Part shown: positions 9,801-18,624 of the stretch, piece by piece
Position numbering within the stretch: the stretch's first letter is position 1
How the letters are laid out: each line of letters begins with the position of its first letter
Source: Streptomyces sp. CB02366
Lineage (GTDB): Bacteria > Actinomycetota > Actinomycetes > Streptomycetales > Streptomycetaceae
Assembly (NCBI RefSeq): GCF_001905905.1
Contig: NZ_LIVT01000001.1
Span: 1,099,952 to 1,163,951, forward strand
DNA length: 64,000 nucleotides
Reading direction: 5' to 3'
Notes under the pieces: generated by a model
Database searches by the model: none
Told to the model about the DNA's origin: nothing
The model's input: the letters and a program-made list of their open reading frames with translations, nothing else
Program-made: the position numbers and the translations under genes

Positions 9801-10223
9801 CTACTTCCGCAGCTGGCGCCAGGTGGACGGCCCGACGATGCCGTCCGCTCCGATTCCCCGAGCGCGCTGGAACGCGGTGACCGCGCTCTTGGTCCCCGGG
9901 CCGAACTGCCCGTCGACCGTCACGCCGTGACCGTGATAGCCGAGGAGGCACTGGATCTCCCGGACCCGGTCGCCGGTGGCCCCCTGACTGATCACGACGT
10001 TCCACGCCCAGCTGTAGCCCGCGGTCAGCCCCGCGTAGTCCACGCCCACCTTCCAGTAGACCGAGCATGCTGCCTGCACCGAGACGGCCGTCGCGTTCCG
10101 TCCCGTCTCCGTCGAGGCGGCCGCGGTGCCGGGGCCGGCCAGCACGGTCCCGAGAGCGAGGGCCGAACAGACGGCTGCACCGGTGAACGCGCCACGGAAC
10201 CGCGTCGAGGACCGCATGCTCAT
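9801..10223 (-). CDS. Secreted peptidoglycan-binding domain protein
   Basis: A 140-residue exported protein. Residues 1-37 form a Sec-type signal peptide (AFTGAAVCSALALGTVLA, cleavage after about TAAA). The mature part is a single peptidoglycan-binding type 1 domain (about residues 78-138) with the usual GDRVREIQCLLGYHG, VDGQFGPGTKSAVTAFQRA and GADGIVGPSTWRQL. Two cysteines (Cys-53 and Cys-93 region) could form a disulfide. No catalytic domain is attached, so it is a stand-alone wall-binding module. ATG at 10223 is preceded by AAGGAGAAA, a good ribosome site, which decides against upstream in-frame starts. Confidence 0.88.
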   Translation of the reverse strand: MSMRSSTRFRGAFTGAAVCSALALGTVLAGPGTAAASTETGRNATAVSVQAACSVYWKVGVDYAGLTAGYSWAWNVVISQGATGDRVREIQCLLGYHGHGVTVDGQFGPGTKSAVTAFQRARGIGADGIVGPSTWRQLRK

Positions 10224-10896
10224 GTTTTCTCCTTGGTCGGTGCGGTTCGTCATGGAACAGACCGCGTCGGGCTGATGCGGCGACACACTGGCACGGCGAG
10301 GAAACGGCCACCAGAAGCCCCGCCCTGTTCTGGACAGAACGGAACTGTCCTGCGGCAGCCTTGTCCAGGCGTGAACCGTGATTCCGAAAGGGCGGCCGCC
10401 CACGGAATTCACCGGCGAACGGCGAGCAACCCTTTTCATCCGGGCCTGCGAGGGAGCTGGGTGATCAGCGACTCGACGCCTCGGCCTCCACCGGCTCGTC
10501 CACCCGTTCCGCAGGCAGACCCTCCTGCGCGCGAGAAGGGAACCAGCGAAAACCCCCGCAGAGGAGGCGGGCGGTGGTGGGCCCGGAATACGCGGAGCGC
10601 GTGCGACCGGTCCCTCCGCGGAACAGCGGGAGGCCGGCGAACGCACTCCTCGGGCCGAAAACTCTTGCTCGCCGTCAAGGGCGGTGGTCCATAACGTGGC
10701 CCGAAGTGACCGCCGGGGCGTCCGCGCCGTGGAGGACGAGTGGCTCATCGTCCGCGTGCTCACCGCCGGTCACCGGTCCGGACGTGCCGCGGTGATCAGA
10801 TCGTTGCCGCTCCCCCTACAACCGAGGAGAACCGTCCCCGGTCACACAGTCAGCCGGAGGAAGGCCTTTGGCAGGAGAGAAGCGGGGCGGGGCCGG
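10224..10896. other. 673-bp intergenic region between divergent secreted-protein genes
   Basis: No reading frame here has convincing protein character. The region should contain promoters for the peptidoglycan-binding protein (minus) and the secreted protein at 10897 (plus). One small perfect inverted repeat, GTTCTG-GA-CAGAAC (10327-10340), lies about 100 bp upstream of the former and could be an operator. I see nothing else. Confidence 0.5.
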
Positions 10897-11679
10897 ATGA
10901 TGCGCAAGACGGTGTGGAGAGCGGCGGTGGCCGGCGGGGCGGCGGCGGTGTTCACCGGGGTGGCGGCCGTGCCGGCCGGGGCGGCGGAGGGCGGGGTCTC
11001 CTTCAGCCGGGTCACGGTGAACGGCGGGAAGCCGATCGTGCTCGGAGTGAAGAAGGAGGTCGAGCTGTACGTGACCTTCCGGATGACGACCAAGCTGAAG
11101 TACAGGTTCGGGCCGATGGTGTTCCCCTACCGGGGCGCGGTGGGTTCCAGCGAAACGCTGTGGAATTCCATCATCACCAACGACTGCGAGGTCGTGGACC
11201 AGGCCAAGGGCGTCTGCGACTTCGAGGAATGGCTGACCATCGATCCGCGCCACTACGACTTCGGCAACGAGGACGCGGGCACCTGGAAGACCGCGGCCAG
11301 GGTGAGCCTCTCCAAGGACACCGAGGACATCGACGACCAGAAGCTCCCGCTCCACGTCCAGCGGGCCACCCGGGTCACGGTCAACGCCTCCCCGGAGCCG
11401 GTCCGGAAGGGCGGGACGATCACCGTGACCGGCCGGGTCACCCGGGCGAACTGGGACACCCACACGTACCAGGGGTACGCGGGCCGCACGGTGAGCCTCC
11501 AGTTCAAGGCGGCGGGCGCCTCCTCGTACAAGACGGTCAAGAAGGCGGTGTCGAACGGCACGGGGGCGCTCAGGACCACGGTGAAGGCGGGCGCGTCCGG
11601 GACGTGGCGTTGGACGTACTTCGGCAACACCACGTCCGGCGCGAACTCGTCGGCCGGGGACCGGGTGGAGGTGCGGTAG
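10897..11679 (+). CDS. Secreted protein, paralogue of the protein at 53749-54606
   Basis: A 260-residue exported protein of unknown function. MMRKTVWRAAVAGGAAAVFT to about residue 32 is a signal peptide ending AGAA. The mature protein begins with VTVNGGKPIVLG, has a central beta-rich region with two cysteines (NDCEVV, VCDFEEW) and ends in an immunoglobulin-like domain (VTVNASPEPVRKGGTITVTG ... RANWDTHTYQGYAGRTVSLQ). The same blocks occur in the same order in the protein encoded 43 kb away on the other strand. Such calcium- or wall-associated beta-sandwich proteins are common in Streptomyces, but the role is not known. Start chosen at the first of two adjacent ATGs, after AGGAGAG. Confidence 0.8.
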   Translation: MMRKTVWRAAVAGGAAAVFTGVAAVPAGAAEGGVSFSRVTVNGGKPIVLGVKKEVELYVTFRMTTKLKYRFGPMVFPYRGAVGSSETLWNSIITNDCEVVDQAKGVCDFEEWLTIDPRHYDFGNEDAGTWKTAARVSLSKDTEDIDDQKLPLHVQRATRVTVNASPEPVRKGGTITVTGRVTRANWDTHTYQGYAGRTVSLQFKAAGASSYKTVKKAVSNGTGALRTTVKAGASGTWRWTYFGNTTSGANSSAGDRVEVR

Positions 11680-11835
11680 CCGACGGGTGACGGGCGTACG
11701 GGCATCACGGGCGGCACCGTGTCGCCCGGCGCCACGGACACCGGCCTTGTGGACGCGGCCGGCGGCCCACCGGCCGAGCAGTCCCGCGCAGCGGAACACG
11801 CCCGCCGCGAGAACGCCCTCCGTCCGACCGGAGGA

Positions 11836-12252
11836 TCAGTCGTTCCGCTCCACCGTGGTCGTCCGCACCAGCGACACCGGCTCCGACTGCTGGTTGGAGG
11901 CCGAGACGCGGGTGGTCTCCCGCGTGAGGCGGAGCCCCATGGTGGTGAGGGCGTCGGTGTCGTACAGCGCGCACAGGAGCGCCGCCGCGGCCGAGAGCGT
12001 CATCGAGTCCATCGGGCCGTGTCCGAACTGCGCGGCCATGTCCGGGTCGTCGAGAGCGGCCTGCTGGGCGTGGGCGAGCACCCGGTGCGGATCGTCGACG
12101 ACGAGTTCGTCGATCTGGATGCGCTGGGCGCGGACACGCAGGTCGAGCGGGCGGGGCGGAGCGGACATCGGACCAGTGACGACGGACCGGAGCCTCGGAT
12201 GGGTCAGGGGGGCCAGGTCGGAGAGTTCGGTCAGGTCGGTCACGTGGTTCAT
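11836..12252 (-). CDS. Hypothetical protein divergent from XRE regulator
   Basis: A 138-residue soluble protein I do not recognise. It is acidic to neutral with a central helical stretch (IQIDELVVDDPHRVLAHAQQ and MDSMTLSAAAALLCALYDTD) and a C-terminal beta-like end (RLTRETTRVSASNQQ). ATG at 12252 is preceded by GGAGCCCACCTC. It is transcribed away from the DUF5753-type XRE regulator across a 332-bp promoter region. In Streptomyces such regulators commonly pair with a small partner protein; the position suggests a partner or target, but it is not the usual DUF397 protein. Confidence 0.65.
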   Translation of the reverse strand: MNHVTDLTELSDLAPLTHPRLRSVVTGPMSAPPRPLDLRVRAQRIQIDELVVDDPHRVLAHAQQAALDDPDMAAQFGHGPMDSMTLSAAAALLCALYDTDALTTMGLRLTRETTRVSASNQQSEPVSLVRTTTVERND

Positions 12253-12528
12253 GAGGTGGGCTCCAGAGAACGGGCCGCCGGAACGACGGTGCGTGGAACG
12301 GCAGTGCACGAGACAGCCGGGGCGGTGCGGAGCGACGGACGGGCGTGGGAACGGGACCGGTGGGCGGGCCGGGCCGGTACGGGGCCACAGCCGTTGGCGG
12401 ACACGGGAGTCGGGAGCGGCGGAGGAGGTGGGGCCAAGATCGAACCTGTCTCTCCCGGCGGACGTGGAATACGGTCGGACATGCTTACCTTGGGAGCGCC
12501 GTGCGAACGTCGCAAGGTGCGCTGTGTG

Positions 12529-12553
12529 CATTCCGCGCAAGCTGCGCGGAATG
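12529..12553. promoter_or_regulatory. Strong inverted repeat just upstream of the XRE regulator
   Basis: CATTCCGCGCA-AGC-TGCGCGGAATG: perfect 11-bp arms with a 3-nt centre, ending 31 bp before the GTG start at 12585. Its place in a divergent promoter region suits an autoregulatory operator; as RNA it would also be a strong hairpin in the leader. Confidence 0.5.
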
Positions 12554-12584
12554 TCGGGTAGTTCGAGCCGAATCGGGGGGCGCG

Positions 12585-13454
12585 GTGGCGCGCGAGAGAT
12601 CGGGCCGGACAGCGCGGCATCTGGTCCTGGTGGCTCGCCTGCGGCGTCTGCGGGAGGGCGCCGGGCTGTCCGTACCGCAGGCCGCGGCCCAGTTGGGCTG
12701 GCACCCCTCGACGCTGCGGCGGCTGGAACAGGCGCAGACCTCCCTCGACGGAGGCCAGGTGTCCGCCCTGCTCGCCGTCTACGGGGCGGGCGCGGCCGAG
12801 ACCGACGACATCATGGGGCGGCTGAACTCCGCCAACCTGCCCGGCTGGTGGCATCCGTGGCGGGACGCGATGGACCCCTGGCAGATGGACGTGATGAGCG
12901 TGGAGTCCGCCGCGGGCGTCGTGCGCACCTGGAACCCGGCGCTGGTTCCGTCGCTGCTGCGCACCCCCGCGTACGCGATGGCCGTCGACGCGATCACGCG
13001 TCCGGATCAGGACGAGTCCGTACGGCGTCGGCGGGCGGACTTCTTGATGGAGCGTCAAAAGCGGCTCCGAGAACAGCAGACGAGGCTGTGGGCGCTGCTT
13101 CCCGTCACCGCCCTGCGCTGCCGCGTGGGCGGCGACGAGGTGATGCGCGAGCAGATGCGGGCCCTGTGCCGGATCGCCGAACGGGGCGACGTGACCGTGC
13201 AGTTGCACCCGGAGTACGCACCCCCGCACCCGTTGACCGGCGTACCGGCGTTGAGCCTGTACCGGGTGGAGGTGCGGGAGATCGCGGACCATGTGGTGCG
13301 GGAGGGAGGCCTGCCCGGAACGGCGGAGGTGTGGGACAGTCCGCACCCGGTGCAGACGTATCAGGGAATGCTGGACGTGTCGTGCGTGATGGCGATGCGG
13401 CCGGCCCGAACAGGAGAGGTGTTGCAGGATGAGTACGACCGGAAATGGGCCTGA
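12585..13454 (+). CDS. XRE-family regulator with C-terminal DUF5753 domain
   Basis: A 289-residue regulator of the WhiJ-like Streptomyces group. The N-terminal helix-turn-helix spans about residues 14-70 (LRRLREGAGLSVPQAAAQLG, HPSTLRRLEQAQTSL). The rest is the DUF5753-type ligand or partner domain, with the family-like WNPALVPSLLRTPAYAMA, RRRRADFLMERQKRL and a C-terminal YQGMLDVSCVMAM. GTG at 12585 is the nearest start before the helix-turn-helix. The 3' end overlaps the methyltransferase start by 26 nt, so the two are co-transcribed. Confidence 0.88.
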   Translation: MARERSGRTARHLVLVARLRRLREGAGLSVPQAAAQLGWHPSTLRRLEQAQTSLDGGQVSALLAVYGAGAAETDDIMGRLNSANLPGWWHPWRDAMDPWQMDVMSVESAAGVVRTWNPALVPSLLRTPAYAMAVDAITRPDQDESVRRRRADFLMERQKRLREQQTRLWALLPVTALRCRVGGDEVMREQMRALCRIAERGDVTVQLHPEYAPPHPLTGVPALSLYRVEVREIADHVVREGGLPGTAEVWDSPHPVQTYQGMLDVSCVMAMRPARTGEVLQDEYDRKWA

Positions 13455-14250
13455 CGGAAATGGGCCGGAACTGCCCGCCCAGATCGACACGAGCGTCGCG
13501 CACTCGGCACGCGTCTGGAACTACTGGCTCGGCGGCAAGGACAACTTCCCCGCGGACCGAGCGGCGGGCGACGCGTACCGGGAGAAGTACCCGCTGATCG
13601 AGACGTTCGCCCGGGAGTCGCGCGACTTCCTCCGCCGCACGGTCACCTATCTCGCCCGGGACGCGGGAATCCGGCAGTTCCTCGACGTCGGCGCGGGGCT
13701 GCCGACCGCGAACAACACGCACGAGGTCGCCCAGCGGATAGCCCCCGACTCCCGGATCGTCTACGTCGACCACGACCCGCTGGTGCTCCTGCACGTCCAC
13801 GCCCTGCTGACCAGCACCCCCGAGGGTGCGACCGCGTACGTCGAGGCGGACATGCGCGACACCGACGCCGTGCTCGCCGGGGCGGCGAAGACCCTGGACC
13901 TGACCCGGCCGGTCGCCCTCGTGATCAGCGACGTCCTCGGACACATCGTGGACTGGGACGACGCCCTCTCCCTCGTCCGCCGCCTGGTGGACCGCCTCCC
14001 CTCCGGCAGCTACCTCTCGCTCAGCCACTCCACCGCCTCCGACGACGCCCACCGGGCCGTCCAGGACGAGTACAACGCGAGTGGCGCGATCCCCTACATC
14101 TTCCGTGAGCCGGAGGTGACGGTCGCGTTCTTCGAGGGGCTGGAGATGGTGGAGCCGGGCATGGTGTCCTGGCCGAACTGGCGGCCCGACGCCAACACCG
14201 GCACCACCACGGCCCGAGCCGGGTGGGGCGCGGTCGCCCGCATCCCCTGA
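13429..14250 (+). CDS. DUF574-type SAM-dependent methyltransferase
   Basis: A 273-residue methyltransferase of the actinobacterial Methyltransf_19 (DUF574) family. The signature AHSARVWNYWLGGKDNFPAD near the N-terminus, the SAM-binding FLDVGAGLPT, IVYVDHDPLVLLHV and the later VISDVLGHI and SLSHSTASD are all present. Family members accompany XRE/DUF5753 regulators very often; their substrate is not established. Translationally overlaps the regulator upstream. A hairpin at 14282-14316 follows. Confidence 0.9.
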   Translation: MSTTGNGPDGNGPELPAQIDTSVAHSARVWNYWLGGKDNFPADRAAGDAYREKYPLIETFARESRDFLRRTVTYLARDAGIRQFLDVGAGLPTANNTHEVAQRIAPDSRIVYVDHDPLVLLHVHALLTSTPEGATAYVEADMRDTDAVLAGAAKTLDLTRPVALVISDVLGHIVDWDDALSLVRRLVDRLPSGSYLSLSHSTASDDAHRAVQDEYNASGAIPYIFREPEVTVAFFEGLEMVEPGMVSWPNWRPDANTGTTTARAGWGAVARIP

Positions 14251-14281
14251 TCCACGGCCCACGATCCACGTACGCAACCGC

Positions 14282-14316
14282 CGCGCCGCGCCCGGGACCT
14301 CCCCGGACGCGGCGCG
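14282..14316 (+). terminator. GC-rich hairpin after the methyltransferase
   Basis: 15-bp arms, CGCGCCGCGCCCGGG and CCCGGACGCGGCGCG, with one mismatch and a 5-nt loop, 31 bp after the methyltransferase stop and 21 bp before the next ATG. A Streptomyces-type terminator without a T-run. Confidence 0.55.
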
Positions 14317-14337
14317 CACGGCCGCAGAGGCTTGCGC

Positions 14338-15801
14338 ATGAGCACCACAGGCACGACCGACCACGGGGACCCCGGCCCGTGGGGCGCCCGCGACGGGTGG
14401 GAGACGGCGGGCCGGCTGCTGCGTGCGGCGACCGGCTCCGGGGCCGGTCTGATCGCCGAGGCCGCGTCCCTGGTCCAGGGGTGGGCCGTGCTGGCCGACC
14501 CGATCGCCGGGGCCGTCTACAGCTCCCCCGCCGCCGCTGCCGCCAACGGCGTCCACGCGGCGGCGGCCCCGCAGGAACACCCGTACAGCGTCCAACTCCC
14601 CGCCGCCGGCGCCGTTCTCGTCCTGACGCCCGCACCGGCCACGCCCCCCGGGCACACCAGCCACGTCGCCGCGACCACGGCGGCGCTCCTGGAAGTGCGC
14701 GGGCAGCGGGCGGCGGAGCTGCGCGGAGAGCAGATGCGGCTGCACACCACCCTTCTGCGGCTGCTGCTGGCCGGGCACACCGACGCCGTCGTGGACGCCC
14801 TGGGCGGGAGCGGGTACTCGCACGTCACCGTCTACCGGCTCACCGGCGACGACGCCCCCGCCGCCCACCAGGTCCTCTGGCGGGCCGTACGCCCCGCTCT
14901 CGCCCCGCACACCGACGCCTGCACGCTGCTGGGCCGGATCGACGGCGAGCTGGTCGTCGCCGAGGTGCACCGCGGCGCCGACGACGGCCGCCTCCTGCGC
15001 CTGGTCTCGCGGGTGTGCGAGCGGCACGGCATGCTCGCGGGCATGGCGGGGCCCCTGCCGCTGCCCGAGATGTCCACCGCCTACGGCGACGCGGCCGCCG
15101 CCCGGCACAGCGCCACCCCCGACCACCGCATCGTCCCCGCCGACGCGGTCGGCGCGCCCCGGCTCGCGCCGCTCCTGCCCACCGCCCCGTACACGCGGTG
15201 GGCGGCGTCCGCACTGCGTCCGCTGGACCCGGCCCACCGGCACCTGCTCCTGGTGTGGCTCCGCACCGGCAGCACCCCCCGTGCCGCCGCGGCCCTCGGC
15301 CTGTCCGCCGGAACGGTACGGGCCCGGGTACGCGAGTTCGCGCGTCTGCTCGACGCGGACCTGGAGGACGTCACCGTCCGGGCCCACCTGCTGCTCGCCC
15401 TCCGCGCGCCCGCCGTGGACGGAACCGGGGAGGGGGCCGGGGACGCCCCTGTGCCGCCCGGCCCGGCCCGGTTGGACGTGCTGCCGGGCGGGCTCCTGGA
15501 CACCGAGGCCGTACGGAGCTGGGCCGGCGGTCTCGTCGGCGGCCTGGAGCCGCACCTGCGGATCGCCCTGACCTGCTGGCTGCGCCATCACGCCCGCACC
15601 GCCCCCGCCGCGGCTGAGCTGCACGTCCACCGCACCACGTTGGCCAACTGGATCGGCCGGTGCGCCGAACATCTCGCGCGGAATCTCGCCGACGCCACCG
15701 TGCGCGCCGAGATCCACCTCGCACTGAGCATCACCCGGAGCGGCGCCGACGACCCCGCGTCCCTGCCCCGGCGCGGCGGACGCACCTACCGCCGCATGTG
15801 A
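14338..15801 (+). CDS. PucR/CdaR-like transcriptional regulator with two HTH_30 modules
   Basis: A 487-residue regulator. The N-terminal half has the layout of PucR-type regulators: a region with Ala-rich helices (VQGWAVLADPIAGAVYSSPA), then THTTLLRLLLAGH-like helices at about 135-150 and a GGDEF-like fold. Two similar C-terminal helix-turn-helix modules follow: TPRAAAALGLSAGTVRARVR (about 315-335) and TAPAAAELHVHRTTLANWIG (about 420-440). One module is usual; two in a row suggests internal duplication. ATG at 14338 follows GCAGAGG. The inducer is unknown. The gene stands alone between two hairpin or repeat regions. Confidence 0.75.
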   Translation: MSTTGTTDHGDPGPWGARDGWETAGRLLRAATGSGAGLIAEAASLVQGWAVLADPIAGAVYSSPAAAAANGVHAAAAPQEHPYSVQLPAAGAVLVLTPAPATPPGHTSHVAATTAALLEVRGQRAAELRGEQMRLHTTLLRLLLAGHTDAVVDALGGSGYSHVTVYRLTGDDAPAAHQVLWRAVRPALAPHTDACTLLGRIDGELVVAEVHRGADDGRLLRLVSRVCERHGMLAGMAGPLPLPEMSTAYGDAAAARHSATPDHRIVPADAVGAPRLAPLLPTAPYTRWAASALRPLDPAHRHLLLVWLRTGSTPRAAAALGLSAGTVRARVREFARLLDADLEDVTVRAHLLLALRAPAVDGTGEGAGDAPVPPGPARLDVLPGGLLDTEAVRSWAGGLVGGLEPHLRIALTCWLRHHARTAPAAAELHVHRTTLANWIGRCAEHLARNLADATVRAEIHLALSITRSGADDPASLPRRGGRTYRRM

Positions 15802-15830
15802 ACGGCCCCGGCCGCCGCCGGGTGCGCGGG

Positions 15831-15976
15831 CCGTGCCGCACGCCGCCGTGAGGAAAAGACCGTGCCGCACACCGCCATCCGGGGCGGGCCGTGCCGCAAG
15901 CCGCCCTCAGCACGGGACCGTGTCGCACACCGACGTCCGCGAAGGACCACATCGCACGCCGCCCTACGGGAGACGG
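15831..15976. repeat. Five tandem repeats of exact 29-bp period
   Basis: Copies start at 15831, 15860, 15889, 15918 and 15947; a weaker sixth starts near 15977. Each has a conserved 17-bp half (CCGTGCCGCACRCCGCC; the later copies have a few changes) and a 12-bp half that differs in every copy. It lies in the convergent gap between the PucR-like gene and the NTF2-like gene and encodes nothing convincing. This is not a CRISPR array: the variable part is far too short for a spacer. Confidence 0.85.
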
Positions 15977-16000
15977 CCGCGCACCCCCGGGTACGCGGTC

Positions 16001-16330
16001 TCAGGCCGGTGCCTGGCCCGTCTCGAAGCGGCTGACGCGGCCGTCGGTGACCGTGAAGATCCACCGGGTCCGCATCGTGCCCCAGGCATCGTTGGTGTAG
16101 TCGACGACGAGGCTGCGGCCGTCGTCGGAGGCTTCCACGACCTTCATGCGCCCGTTGGCCTGCGGGGAGAAGATCTCCTTCTCCGTCCAGGCCGCCAGGT
16201 CCCGTTCACTGCCGTCGTCGGACATGGTGGCGTCCTCGGTGAGGACGTCGGCGAAGAAGGCGTCCTTGTCGCCCGCGTTCACCGCGGCGACGAACCTCTC
16301 CACCACCGGGTCGCTGATCGATGGGGTCAT
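16001..16330 (-). CDS. SnoaL/NTF2-like small protein
   Basis: A 109-residue cytoplasmic protein with an NTF2-like cone fold: N-terminal helix PVVERFVAAVNAGDKDAFFA, then DVLTEDATMSDDGSERDLAA and a beta-sheet C-terminus (MKVVEASDDGRSLVVDYTND, RTRWIFTVTDGRVSRFETGQ). Proteins of this fold can be isomerases, dehydratases or simple ligand binders; no catalytic residue can be assigned with confidence. ATG at 16330. It is followed downstream (on its strand) by the 29-bp tandem repeats. Confidence 0.8.
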   Translation of the reverse strand: MTPSISDPVVERFVAAVNAGDKDAFFADVLTEDATMSDDGSERDLAAWTEKEIFSPQANGRMKVVEASDDGRSLVVDYTNDAWGTMRTRWIFTVTDGRVSRFETGQAPA

Positions 16331-16496
16331 CGTGTTCCTCCTCGGCCGCCCGTCCGGGAGCGGGTGTCCCGGAATCCCACCCGAGTCTCTGTCGGCGCCC
16401 CCGTCATCGCATGTCGGGACGTCTCTGCCCCCCGTCACCGGCCTCGCCCCCCGGTCACCTGTCGCCGGCCCGGCGGGGCGCCCCACCCCGCACCCT

Positions 16497-17384
16497 TCAC
16501 CCCTCGCCCCCGGACCCGACCCGGCTCAGGAACAGGTCCCGCCCCGGACACGTCGTATGCGTCGGCCACAGAGCGTGGACCGGAACCCGCACGGGCGGGA
16601 CGAGATCGACGACCCGCGCCGCGCCGCCCGCCGCCGGGCCCGGCGGCGTCGTGACGAAGGCGATGCGGCCGGTCGCGGTGACGGCTGTGACCGGGGGCGT
16701 GCCCTGGACCGGGTTGCGGCGCGTGTCCGGCTCCACGCCCGCCCGGCGGCAGAGGCCGATCAACAGGTCCGTGTACGCGGACGAGCCGGGCTCGCCCCAC
16801 ACCGTGAGGGGCTGGTCGCGCAGGTCGGCGACGGCCACCGAGGCTCGGGCCGCCAGCGGGTGTCCGGCCGGTACGGCGACCCGCAGACGGTGTTCCGCGA
16901 TCCGGGCCCGCGTCAACCCCGTACCGGCGGGCATCGCGCGGCTCAGCCCCACGTCGCAGGCGCCCGTGAGCAGTTGTTCGCGCAGTTCGTCGGGGAAGAG
17001 CTGGCGGACATGGGCCTGGATGCCTTCCTCCTCCGTACGGGCTCGGGTCAGCAGCTCCACGACCTCCTCGGCGGTGACGGCCGGGGTGTGGCCGATACGC
17101 AGGTGCCCCGCCCGGCCCCGGCCGATACGACGGGCGCGGTCCAGGGCGGCGAGCGCCTGGGCGTTCAGGGCGCGGGCGTCCTCGATGAGGGCCTGCCCGG
17201 CCGGGGTGGGGGTGACGTGCTGGTGGCTCCGGTCCAGGAGCCGGACCCCGACGTGCCGTTCCAACGTGCGGACGGAGGTGCTCAGCGCCTGCTGGCTGAG
17301 GTGCAGCCGTTCGGCCGCGCGGGTGAACCCGCCCTCCTCCGCGACGGCGACGAGGTGCTCCAGCTTGCGCAGGTCCAGACTCAA
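16497..17384 (-). CDS. LysR-family transcriptional regulator
   Basis: A 295-residue LysR protein. The N-terminal helix-turn-helix is typical: LDLRKLEHLVAVAEEGGFTR, AAERLHLSQQALSTSVRTLE, then RLLDRSHQHVTPTPAGQAL. The remainder is the substrate-binding-protein-like effector domain (GHLRIGHTPAVTAEEVVELL, VRQLFPDELREQLLTGACDV). The start is a TTG at 17384 with AGGAGG eight bases upstream; no ATG or GTG fits the family start. It lies downstream of a short-chain dehydrogenase on the same strand and may regulate it or the divergent dehydrogenase at 18625. Confidence 0.9.
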   Translation of the reverse strand: MSLDLRKLEHLVAVAEEGGFTRAAERLHLSQQALSTSVRTLERHVGVRLLDRSHQHVTPTPAGQALIEDARALNAQALAALDRARRIGRGRAGHLRIGHTPAVTAEEVVELLTRARTEEEGIQAHVRQLFPDELREQLLTGACDVGLSRAMPAGTGLTRARIAEHRLRVAVPAGHPLAARASVAVADLRDQPLTVWGEPGSSAYTDLLIGLCRRAGVEPDTRRNPVQGTPPVTAVTATGRIAFVTTPPGPAAGGAARVVDLVPPVRVPVHALWPTHTTCPGRDLFLSRVGSGGEG

Positions 17385-17572
17385 CGCGGCCTCCTGTACG
17401 CCGGAGAGGATCGGTGGAACGACGAGGATCGGCTGACGGGACAGCCCTGAGGGGAAGGAGCCGGCCGGCCGGAAGCTGACCGGTCAGGGGGTGCCGGCCC
17501 CCGACCGGACCGGAGCAGCGGTCAAGGGGCAGGCCGGCGGCCGACACGTCACGGGTCAGGACGGGCGGGCGG

Positions 17573-18334
17573 TCAGCGGACCGTGTAACCGCCGTTGGCG
17601 AAGATCGTCTGACCGGTGATCCACCCGCCGTCGGTGACCAGGAACTTCACCAGCGGCGCGATGTCCTCGATCTCCGTGAGCCGGCCGCCCATCGCCTGGG
17701 ACTTGTGGAACTCCACGCGCTCCGGCGTCTCCTGCGGGTAGAAGAACGGGGTGTCCATCGGTCCGGGGGCCACGTTGTTCACGGAGATGCCGCGCGGCGC
17801 GAACTCCTTGGCCGCCGCACGGGTGAAGTGCTCCAGCGGGGCCTTCGCGCCCGCGTAGGTGGAGTAGCCGTCCGTGAAGGCGGCGAGCAGGGACGTCACC
17901 AGGCTGACGATGCGGCCGCCGTCGTTGAGGCGCGCCCCGGCCTCCTGGAGGAAGAAGTACGCCGCCTTGGAGTTGATCGCGAACATGCGGTCGTACTCCT
18001 CCTCGGTCGTCTCGGCGATCGGCTTCCGCAGCACCATCCCGGTGGTGTTCACGGCGACGTCCACCCCGCCGAAGGCGTCCAGCGCCTGGTCGAAGAGGCT
18101 CCGCACCCCCTCCACGCGGGTCAGGTCCTCGCGGACGACGACGGCCTGCGCGCCGGCGCCCCGTACGGACTCCGCCGTCTTCTCGGCGTCGGCGGCGGTG
18201 TTCTCACCGTGGTAGTGGACGACGACGTTCGCGCCGGCCTCACCCAGCGTGCGGCTGATGAGGCCGCCCAGGTTCTTCGCGCCTCCGGCGACCACCGCGG
18301 TCCTGCCGTTCAGCGCCTGCTGCTGCTCCCCCAT
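17573..18334 (-). CDS. Short-chain dehydrogenase/reductase
   Basis: A 253-residue classical SDR. Cofactor motif VVAGGAKNLGGLISRTLGEA (a TGxxxGxG variant), then VAVNTTGM (NNAG region), catalytic Ser in IVSLVTSLLA, Tyr/Lys in YSTYAGAKAPLEH and the SVNNVAPGPMDTPF loop. Residues HYHGENTAAD after the second strand suggest NADP(H) preference. C-terminal WITGQTIFANGGYTV is typical of ketoreductase-type SDRs. Substrate unknown. It is read away from a second, different SDR at 18625 over a 290-bp promoter region that includes TTCGTTC-type repeats. Confidence 0.9.
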   Translation of the reverse strand: MGEQQQALNGRTAVVAGGAKNLGGLISRTLGEAGANVVVHYHGENTAADAEKTAESVRGAGAQAVVVREDLTRVEGVRSLFDQALDAFGGVDVAVNTTGMVLRKPIAETTEEEYDRMFAINSKAAYFFLQEAGARLNDGGRIVSLVTSLLAAFTDGYSTYAGAKAPLEHFTRAAAKEFAPRGISVNNVAPGPMDTPFFYPQETPERVEFHKSQAMGGRLTEIEDIAPLVKFLVTDGGWITGQTIFANGGYTVR

Positions 18335-18624
18335 GGGAGATCCCTCTCTCGTTCGTTCATTCGTTCGCCTGTTTCGGACCTGCACGCGCCCCGAAAGGCC
18401 CACTACGGTCCGTTCAGCCCTTTCATCGCGGTTTCCGCTTTTCTCCGCCCACGCTAGGAGCGGACTCCGCAGGACGGAAACACAAAGATCGTGTCGGCCC
18501 ACAAGGAAGACGGGTCGCCGCAGGTCAGCGCAGGACTTCACAGGTCATCACAGGCGCAGGAGTGTCCGTCCGGGTCTCCGGAAAGCCCGTTGACGTACAC
18601 GTACGGGGCGCGAAGGATCGCCGT

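Noticed and set aside
15831..15976. The 29-bp-period repeats as a third CRISPR array
   Set aside because: The variable part is only 12 bp and the constant 17 bp has no relation to the CRISPR repeat.
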